Origin: Spirochaetaceae bacterium
Lineage (GTDB): Bacteria; Spirochaetota; Spirochaetia; DSM-27196; PXBQ01
Direction of reading: 5' to 3'
Assembly (NCBI GenBank): GCA_003566875.1
Contig: PXBQ01000313.1
Span: 1-6,816, forward strand
Length of the DNA: 6,816 nt
Part shown: one piece after another, positions 1-4,396 of the stretch
Numbering within the stretch: position 1 is the stretch's first letter
How the letters are laid out: every line of letters starts with the position of its first letter
Program-made: the position numbers and the translations under genes
Notes under the pieces: model-generated
Database searches by the model: none
Told to the model about the DNA's origin: nothing
The model's input: the letters and a program-made list of their open reading frames with translations, nothing else

Positions 1-613
1 ACATCCCGGCCATCACGTACGTCCAGTAACGCCAGGTGCCGTCATCCAAAAACGCCGCGCCGAAGTGCGTGAAATCCGGATCGGCCATATAATCGGGAAA
101 CATACCGAACATCATCGCGGCAAAAAAGGTCTCCCCGTCCTCATACCCTTCGCCGACCTGGCCGAGTCTCGGGGACCCGACGTCGGGGACAAACGAAGGC
201 AAATCCACGATAAACAGTTGGCCCTCTTCATTCTCCAGCGTCGAAGCGCCGGTACCGGCCTGGTAGTCGTTGTGGTACTCGGCAAAAGCGGCCATGTCGT
301 CGTTCCAGACGAGCGGCGCCACACCGTCGAGGCTTCGCTGTTCATTGACCGCGGCGGCAAGCTGCGCGAGCTCAGCGATCAGCTCCGGTTCGGTCTCGTC
401 CTGTTCGGCCCCGTCCTGTTCGGCCCCGTCCTGTTCGGTCCCGTCCTGTTCGGTCCCGTCCTGTTCGGTCCCGTCCTGTTCGGTCTCTTCCTGGTCGGTC
501 GAGGCCTCCTGGTGACGATCATCTCCCGTAGGGTCTACGGCAAAAAAAAGCTCGCATCCGGAAAACAACAGAACAAAAAAAACGGCGATCAGAGCCCTGA
601 GTATGATTCGCAT
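1..613 (-). CDS. CAP/SCP-domain lipoprotein, C-terminus cut by the window edge
   Basis: 204 residues are visible from the ATG at 613; the frame is still open at the left edge. Residues 1-20 form a lipoprotein signal peptide: a basic start (MRIILR), a hydrophobic stretch and the lipobox LFSGC with Cys20. Residues about 39-73 are an acidic linker of (T/A)EQDG pentapeptides. From about residue 78 the sequence resembles a bacterial CAP/SCP domain (Pfam PF00188 family): AVNEQRSLDGVAPLVWNDD, then FAEYHND with His114, and near the end DPDFTHFGAAF followed by WRYWTYV. The domain is almost complete, so only a few residues are probably missing. The start is supported by AGGAGG four bases upstream. CAP proteins in bacteria have varied and often unknown roles, so no substrate is proposed. 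It is inferred to be membrane-anchored with the linker holding the domain off the surface. The gene has its own promoter, separate from the phosphodiesterase gene upstream. Confidence 0.85.
   Translation of the reverse strand, partial: MRIILRALIAVFFVLLFSGCELFFAVDPTGDDRHQEASTDQEETEQDGTEQDGTEQDGTEQDGAEQDGAEQDETEPELIAELAQLAAAVNEQRSLDGVAPLVWNDDMAAFAEYHNDYQAGTGASTLENEEGQLFIVDLPSFVPDVGSPRLGQVGEGYEDGETFFAAMMFGMFPDYMADPDFTHFGAAFLDDGTWRYWTYVMAGM
397..501 (-). repeat. 15-bp tandem repeat coding an (T/A)EQDG linker
   Basis: Seven consecutive 15-bp units are visible. On the plus strand six follow cgtcctgttcggYcY (397-411, 412-426, 427-441, 442-456, 457-471, 472-486) and a seventh is degenerate (487-501). 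Read on the minus strand they code TDQEE, four TEQDG, AEQDG and AEQDE. The unit length is a multiple of three, so copy-number change alters linker length without shifting frame. The six good copies use the same codons throughout (gaa cag gac), which suggests recent expansion by slippage or unequal recombination. Confidence 0.95.
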
Positions 614-617
614 AGCG

Positions 618-623
618 CCTCCT
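618..623 (-). promoter_or_regulatory. Shine-Dalgarno AGGAGG of the CAP lipoprotein gene
   Basis: On the minus strand AGGAGG lies four bases before the ATG at 613. It is a perfect anti-16S match and fixes the start, which also places the signal peptide at the very N-terminus. The spacing is slightly short. Confidence 0.75.
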
Positions 624-626
624 CGC

Positions 627-655
627 CCAAATATTACAATTTTGCTAATATTTGG
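627..655. promoter_or_regulatory. Inverted repeat, likely operator over the CAP gene promoter
   Basis: Two perfect 10-bp arms, CCAAATATTA (627-636) and TAATATTTGG (646-655), are separated by 9 bp. The arms cover the -10 box and most of the -35 box of the putative CAP lipoprotein promoter, so a dimeric repressor bound here would block RNA polymerase. The repeat lies upstream of the expected transcription start, so it should act as DNA rather than as an RNA hairpin. The cognate regulator cannot be named from this window. Confidence 0.5.
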
Positions 656-658
656 CAA
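631..658 (-). promoter_or_regulatory. Putative sigma70-type promoter of the CAP lipoprotein gene
   Basis: On the minus strand a -35 box TTGCCA (653-658, five of six to TTGACA) is followed after 16 bases by TAATAT (631-636, four of six to TATAAT), in an AT-rich patch unlike the surrounding GC-rich DNA. Transcription would begin only about a dozen bases before the start codon, giving a very short leader that still contains the ribosome binding site. The boxes fall inside an inverted repeat, listed separately. No experimental data; the boxes are read by eye. Confidence 0.45.
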
Positions 659-793
659 GGGCACCGAGCCTCACTAATTTTGGTTACGCCGACAAAAAAG
701 TTTGGCGTCGTCAGAAAGGTCGATGAACACCGAAGAGCCGACGGTTCACGGATCAACGCGCGAACGTGCGCCGCTGTTCGGAGTCCCGGGCCA
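656..793. other. Rest of the intergenic region between the phosphodiesterase and CAP genes
   Basis: No gene is visible here. It holds the 3' side of the phosphodiesterase gene. On the minus strand there is a T-run (plus-strand aaaaaa near 693-700) flanked by short complementary bases (ACGCC and GGCGT), which is too weak to call a terminator. Confidence 0.5.
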
Positions 794-1543
794 TCACGGC
801 GTCACTTCGGACGGTCGGCTGCCTTCGGCGAGAGTCAGGTTGGCGAGTTTGTCCGGGAAGTCGAGTGTCATACCGTCGACGCCGCACGCCACGGCACGGT
901 TCATCAGTTCGGGATCGCGCACGCCCCACGCGCGTACGGTGAACCCGTGTGCCTGCGCGTCGGCGACACGTTCGGCCGTCAGTGTCGACGCTCTCGGGCA
1001 GATCTGCCGAATATTCCGGTCCGCCATACTCGCGAGAAGCGCGTTTTCGATACGCTCGGTCAGAAACCCGAGGCCGATGTCCGGATCGAACCGACGCACG
1101 CTCTCGAGGACTTGCCAAGAGAACGACGTGATGATGACCTGACCGGCACAGCCGTACCGAGTGACGCACTCCAGCACCGCCTGCTCGATGCCTTCCTGCT
1201 TGATCTCGAGAGCCAGGTGCACCGGCCGACCTCCGAAGTACTTGAGAAAGTCGTCGAGAGTCACGATCTTCTCGCGTACGTACTCCGGCCCTTTGTGACT
1301 GCCGAAATCGAGCTTAAGGAGCGCTTCGTAGGGGAAATCCTGGATCGGTCGATCGATACCGGTAATCCTCTTCATCGTGCTGTCGTGGAACAACACGAGC
1401 ACGCGATCGCTCGTCTCGCGAATATCGGTCTCGATCCCATCGGCGCCGAGAGCGAGGCCGAGATAGAACGCGGAGAACGTGTTCTCCGGCGCGTACGCGG
1501 AAGCGCCCCTGTGCGCGTAGTTGATCATCGCCGCCGTCCTCAT
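794..1543 (-). CDS. Glycerophosphodiester phosphodiesterase (GDPD family)
   Basis: 249 residues, a normal length for a small bacterial GDPD. These enzymes hydrolyse glycerophosphodiesters to glycerol 3-phosphate and an alcohol with a divalent metal. Family motifs are clear: His-Arg-Gly at 11-13, PENTFSAF at 19-26, metal-ligand residues Glu38 and Asp40 in GADGIETDIRE, His53-Asp54 in LVLFHD, Glu113 and Lys115 in LALEIK, and a C-terminal VRAWGV followed by GVDGMTLDFPD. There is no signal peptide, so it should be cytoplasmic. The ATG at 1543 is chosen because it overlaps the upstream stop as ATGA and has a GAGGGG-like ribosome binding site; a second ATG at 1528 also precedes the HRG motif and is possible. 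Upstream in-frame sequence to 1954 belongs to the overlapping gene. It is the last and only undamaged gene of its operon. The true substrate may be a sugar-linked or other phosphodiester rather than a deacylated phospholipid. Confidence 0.92.
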   Translation of the reverse strand: MRTAAMINYAHRGASAYAPENTFSAFYLGLALGADGIETDIRETSDRVLVLFHDSTMKRITGIDRPIQDFPYEALLKLDFGSHKGPEYVREKIVTLDDFLKYFGGRPVHLALEIKQEGIEQAVLECVTRYGCAGQVIITSFSWQVLESVRRFDPDIGLGFLTERIENALLASMADRNIRQICPRASTLTAERVADAQAHGFTVRAWGVRDPELMNRAVACGVDGMTLDFPDKLANLTLAEGSRPSEVTP

Positions 1544-2552
1544 CGTTCCCCTCGCCAGGCGGTCACATGCTCGCGGACAAAATCGTCGTCGGTCAGGTAG
1601 GGGTAGGCGCGTATCACCCGGTCGATCTCGTCCTTCTGCCCCGGACTTAACCGCTCCTTCGGGTCGAGGCAGCACGCGGACTGCATCAAGCCTTGCCGCT
1701 CGAGAACGGTATGTATTCCGGGCAGGCATCCCGCAAAGCCGTTCGCCGCGTCGAACACCGCGGCGTTCATCTCGGTGACGTGCGCGCCAAGCGCGAGAAG
1801 GTCCGCCGAGACCGGCACACGACCCGCCGCCGCGTCCTTGCACGTGCGCAGAAGCTCGACCGCGCGCGTCCGGCAGGCCGGTACTTCGTGAGTAGGTCGG
1901 CCACGATCGCGTCGTCGTTGCCGGTGTACAAAGCAAGCTCGCCCGCGCGGCCACTGTCGGCGACGCCGCGCATCACGTCAAGCGTCGCGTAGCGGTCAAA
2001 CGGCGCGACCTTGATCCCCCAGATGTTCTCCAGTTCGGCGAACCGGCGCCAGAACTCGTACGGAAGTCGGCGTCCTCCAACGGCGGTCTGCAGGTAAAAG
2101 CCGATGACCGGGATCTCGCGCGTGATCGTGCGCACGTGCTCGACAAGCTCGTCGACCGACGCCTGCGGGTACGCGGAGAGGCTCAGAAGACCCGCGTCGT
2201 ACCCGAGCGATCGGGCGAGCCGCGCCTCTGAAATTGCCTGCCGGGTCTTCCCGCACACCCCCGCTATCATCACGACGCGGGTTTCTCTCCGCTGGGTCCA
2301 ATCCGCGATTATATCGCGCGCAAATGTGAGAACATTCTCGAAAAACGCCGGTAATTCGCGGATCGCGAACTGCGTCGAGTGCACGCCGACGGCGATGCCG
2401 CCGGAACCGGCGTCGACGTAGTACCGAAGGATAGCCCTCTGGCTGACCGGGTCAAATTCCCGCTCAGCACTCAACGCTAGAGGCATCGCCGGGATTACAA
2501 GTCCTTCCCGGAACCGCTCGTGCGCGCCGTTCTCGCGGCCATCAATCGTCAT
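1540..2552 (-). pseudogene. Dihydrodipicolinate-synthase-like aldolase, disrupted by internal deletion and frameshift
   Basis: The start is ATG at 2552, six bases or so after a GGGAGG ribosome binding site. Residues 1-225 are a recognisable N-terminal part of a DapA-superfamily (class I, Schiff-base) aldolase barrel: GLVIPAMPLAL at 17-27, GGIAVGVHSTQFAIRE at 51-66, Tyr153 in IGFYLQ and the Schiff-base lysine Lys181 in WGIKVAPFDR. After LLTKYR (around 1880) this frame turns into arginine-rich nonsense that runs on to about 1767. Family-like sequence resumes in another frame from about 1866 (RAVELLRTCKD), continues through LGAHVTEMNAAVFDAANGF, and ends at TGA 1542-1540. The span is 1013 nt, not a multiple of three. 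By comparison with the family about 20 residues after LLTKYR are also absent, including the usual glycine-rich barrel strand. The simplest reading is a deletion of 3n+1 bases. As it stands it codes no complete enzyme. Substrate unknown; relatives include 2-keto-acid and sugar-acid aldolases or lyases. A sequencing or assembly error is possible. Confidence 0.8.
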
Positions 2553-2755
2553 CAGTACCTCCCGTCGTTTACGTCCCAGTGCGTCGGTTTGCCGAGTCCG
2601 CGACCACCAGAACCGACCCAGTGAGCCGTCCACCGGATCATACGCTCGAGCGGAACCTCCGGGTACCCGAAAAGGTCGGCCGCGAGCGCGCGCGACGGCG
2701 TGGTCAAGACGTCTTCAAGCTGTTCCTCGTTATCGATGCGATCGGGTAGATCCAA
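2552..2755 (-). CDS. 67-residue remnant resembling the two ends of an NAD-dependent epimerase/dehydratase
   Basis: The start is a TTG at 2755 with AGGAGG six bases upstream; the stop overlaps the next start as TGATG, so translation is probably coupled. Residues 1-28 (EEQLEDVLTTPSRALAADL in the second half) resemble the extreme N-terminus of certain NAD-dependent epimerase/dehydratase proteins, just before where the glycine-rich NAD-binding motif should follow. Residues 29-67 (FGYPEVPLERMIRWTAHWV, then GLGKPTHWDVNDGRY) resemble the C-terminal tail of the same family, with its KPTH signature. The whole Rossmann fold and catalytic Tyr-x-x-x-Lys are missing, and the join is in frame. The family match is from memory of such sequences and is moderate. 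An intact copy would be expected to have about 300 or more residues. Alternatively it is an unrelated small protein. It cannot bind NAD as it stands. Confidence 0.6.
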   Translation of the reverse strand: MDLPDRIDNEEQLEDVLTTPSRALAADLFGYPEVPLERMIRWTAHWVGSGGRGLGKPTHWDVNDGRY

Positions 2756-2761
2756 AAGAAA

Positions 2762-2767
2762 CCTCCT
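2762..2767 (-). promoter_or_regulatory. Shine-Dalgarno AGGAGG selecting a TTG start
   Basis: A perfect AGGAGG on the minus strand lies six bases before TTG at 2755, with no competing ATG or GTG at suitable spacing. It decides the TTG start of the 67-codon frame and shows that the translation signal has been kept intact. Confidence 0.8.
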
Positions 2768-2853
2768 GCGTCGCGGTGTCTGGGGTCAATCGGCGGTCAT
2801 AGACACGACGCGGCGGTGCGTCGCAGAACGCCTGGGCCTTTCGCTGGTTTACT

Positions 2854-2884
2854 ATGGTATCACGAGTCCGGCGCCCGCTGTCAA
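2854..2884 (-). promoter_or_regulatory. Putative sigma70 promoter of the three-gene operon
   Basis: On the minus strand a perfect TTGACA (2879-2884) is followed after 19 bases by TACCAT (2854-2859), which is preceded by TG one base away, as in an extended -10. The 19-base spacer is long, but the extended -10 can compensate. Transcription would start near 2847, giving a leader of about 90 bases before the TTG at 2755. Confidence 0.5.
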
Positions 2885-2909
2885 ATCGAGGATGAACCGG
2901 AGCAGCAGC

Positions 2910-2923
2910 GACTCCGCGGAGTC
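2910..2923. promoter_or_regulatory. 14-bp perfect palindrome in the divergent intergenic region
   Basis: GACTCCGCGGAGTC reads the same on both strands. It lies about 70 bp upstream of the predicted start of the minus-strand operon transcript and about 95 bp before the plus-strand beta-helix gene. It could be an operator serving either or both directions. No regulator gene is visible in the window, and a chance palindrome in GC-rich DNA cannot be ruled out. Confidence 0.3.
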
Positions 2924-3005
2924 ACATTTCTGATCAATACGGTCGTCTTTTTCGGCGTATCGCGGTAAGTTAGAAAGGGGAAGCAACCCACAGGGTACAA
3001 ACACC

Positions 3006-3010
3006 GGAGG
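3006..3010 (+). promoter_or_regulatory. Ribosome binding site GGAGG that decides the TTG start at 3018
   Basis: GGAGG (in ccggagg) is seven bases before TTG 3018 but only one base before TTG 3012. Normal spacing therefore selects 3018. Confidence 0.7.
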
Positions 3011-3017
3011 TTTGGTT

Positions 3018-4211
3018 TTGAGAATTAGTAGAGTTTTTTTGATCACGGCAGTGACTGCGGTCGCGATGATTTCGTGCGACGCGTTGCTCAACGGTACCAC
3101 GGGCGATCCGGAGAACGTTCTCTCCGGGAGAATATCCGAGGACAGAACACTCTTGAGCGGAATCGCGTACATTGTCGAAGGCGAGCTTCGCGTTTCGGCT
3201 GATCTCACGATCCCGCCCGGGACGCGGCTTCTTTTTGAGGAAGGAGCGGAGTTGCGGATAGAGTCGGGCGGCGTACTCATCGCCGCGGGTACCGAGGAAC
3301 AGCCTATTCGATTCCGCGGCACGACGCAGGAACCCGGGTGGTGGAACGGAATCGTGTTCTACGGTTCGACCTCGCTCAATAACACTCTCGAGTGGGTCCT
3401 AATAGAACACGGTGGGCGTGAAGCGATTCACGGAAGCGTCGTGCCCGCCACCCTCGTCGTCGGCTACTCGCTGCGCGACGGGCGTGTTAGAGTGGAAAAC
3501 TCGACGATACGGCACAGCGGCGGGTACGGAGTCGCGGTCCACGAAAACGGCACGCTCACCGGATGGAGTAATAACACCGTCACCCAAAACGCATCGGCAC
3601 CGGTCTGGGCGGCCGCGTCGCACGCGCACCTGCTCGACGCGGAGTCGAAATACACCGGAAATGACGTGGACGCCGTTCGTCTCGTGGCGAGCCGCGTGGA
3701 GGAAGGGAGCGTCACGTGGCAAGCGCTCGACGTCCCGTACCGCGTGACCGGAGGCGGAACGAATATCGACGTGAGAAGCGGACTGTTGAGTATCGAGCCG
3801 GGCGCGGTGCTTCTGTTTGAAGAGGACGGTGGGCTCAAAATCACCGGTACCGCCGAGATCGTCGTCGAAGGAACCGCGGACGAGCGCGTCACGTTCTCGG
3901 GCACGCAAGAAACGCCGGGGTGGTGGAACGGTATCTGGGTCCGGACCGATAGCACGAACAACAGCCTGGATTACGTGACCGTCGAGTACGGCGGGCGCGA
4001 CGAGTTTCACTCCTCTCTCGAACCCGCGAACATCGCGGTCGGACGGAGCATCACACCGATGTACGATTCGTTCGTGAGTATCACGAACTCGATCATCCAG
4101 TCCAGCAGCGGGTACGGGTTGCACGTTCACGGAAACAGCGAGGTGAACGCGGACGTCGAGTCCGCGAACGAGTTCGCGGCGAACGCGAACGACGACGTAA
4201 GAATCGATTGA
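3018..4211 (+). CDS. Right-handed beta-helix lipoprotein with duplicated modules
   Basis: 397 residues from TTG 3018. The first 20 residues make a lipoprotein signal peptide (MRISR, a hydrophobic core, then AMISC). The mature part is built from two related modules, roughly residues 45-190 and 235-385. Each contains a glycine- and valine-rich beta-helix lead (PPGTRLLFEEGAELRI; EPGAVLLFEEDGGLKI), a PGWWNGI motif with tryptophans 108-109 and 302-303, an NNxL(E/D)(W/Y)VxxE(H/Y)GGR stretch, HxSxxPAxxxVG, and a second helical run ending SGYG(V/L)xVH. This pattern is typical of right-handed parallel beta-helix repeat proteins, which may bind or cleave polysaccharides or act as adhesins. No catalytic set could be recognised, so enzyme activity is not claimed. 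Membrane anchoring and surface display are inferred. It is transcribed divergently from the aldolase operon and appears to be a single-gene unit. No clear promoter was found for it. Confidence 0.85.
   Translation: MRISRVFLITAVTAVAMISCDALLNGTTGDPENVLSGRISEDRTLLSGIAYIVEGELRVSADLTIPPGTRLLFEEGAELRIESGGVLIAAGTEEQPIRFRGTTQEPGWWNGIVFYGSTSLNNTLEWVLIEHGGREAIHGSVVPATLVVGYSLRDGRVRVENSTIRHSGGYGVAVHENGTLTGWSNNTVTQNASAPVWAAASHAHLLDAESKYTGNDVDAVRLVASRVEEGSVTWQALDVPYRVTGGGTNIDVRSGLLSIEPGAVLLFEEDGGLKITGTAEIVVEGTADERVTFSGTQETPGWWNGIWVRTDSTNNSLDYVTVEYGGRDEFHSSLEPANIAVGRSITPMYDSFVSITNSIIQSSSGYGLHVHGNSEVNADVESANEFAANANDDVRID
3177..4136 (+). repeat. Diverged internal duplication within the beta-helix gene
   Basis: The two protein modules align with an offset of 194 residues between their WW pairs (codons beginning 3339 and 3921). 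DNA identity is high only around the WWNGI codons (ggtggtggaacgg in both), so this is an old duplication and not a recent tandem repeat. Outer limits are approximate. Confidence 0.7.
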
Positions 4212-4226
4212 TCCAGGAACTACGTC

Positions 4227-4244
4227 GCTCGCCGCGTGGCGAGC
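4227..4244 (+). terminator. Hairpin after the beta-helix gene, possible terminator
   Basis: GCTCGCC and GGCGAGC form a perfect 7-bp stem with a four-base loop (gcgt), starting 16 bases after the stop codon at 4211. There is no run of T after it, so it is not a classical intrinsic terminator. It may end or stabilise the transcript. Confidence 0.4.
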
Positions 4245-4359
4245 ACAGGAAGCCGCGCGGCGGTCTCTCGGCGGGCGTTTCGGATCTAACGGAGAGCGCG
4301 GACGATTCCATGCCGTGCGCGCGATCCGGTCACCACGGTGTGAAGCTGCGCCGCGCTAC

Positions 4360-4381
4360 CCGGCCAGTCCGCGCTGACCGG
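4360..4381 (-). terminator. Hairpin after the TamL-like gene, possible terminator
   Basis: In the minus-strand transcript CCGGUCAG and CUGGCCGG pair over 8 bp with one G-U wobble and a six-base loop, starting 15 bases after the stop codon at 4397. On the plus strand the same position is a C-A mismatch, so the structure favours the minus-strand RNA. No T-run follows. Confidence 0.4.
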
Positions 4382-4396
4382 CCTGCCGCCGGCCGT

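Noticed and set aside
397..501. Tandem repeats as a CRISPR array
   Set aside because: The units are 15 bp, directly adjacent with no spacers, and code an in-frame pentapeptide.
65..1600. Long open frame on the plus strand (511 codons)
   Set aside because: It runs antisense through the CAP lipoprotein, its intergenic region and the GDPD gene. Its product is low-complexity (repeated LFGPV) or arginine-rich with no family features, while the minus strand has clear motifs and ribosome binding sites.
1862..1885. Programmed ribosomal frameshift in the aldolase gene
   Set aside because: There is no slippery heptamer at the junction, and family residues are missing as well as the frame being changed, so a deletion explains it better.
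1544..1954. N-terminal extension of the GDPD frame
   Set aside because: The extra residues are arginine- and glycine-rich shadow of the aldolase coding strand; the HRG motif and the ATGA overlap place the start at 1543.
2553..2633. Earlier start for the aldolase at 2633
   Set aside because: It would overlap most of the 67-codon gene's end and lacks a ribosome binding site, whereas ATG 2552 has GGGAGG and overlaps the upstream stop.
2852..3322. Minus-strand open frame of 156 codons over the intergenic region and beta-helix start
   Set aside because: It is antisense to the signal peptide region of the beta-helix gene, has no recognisable domain, and overlaps the operon promoter.
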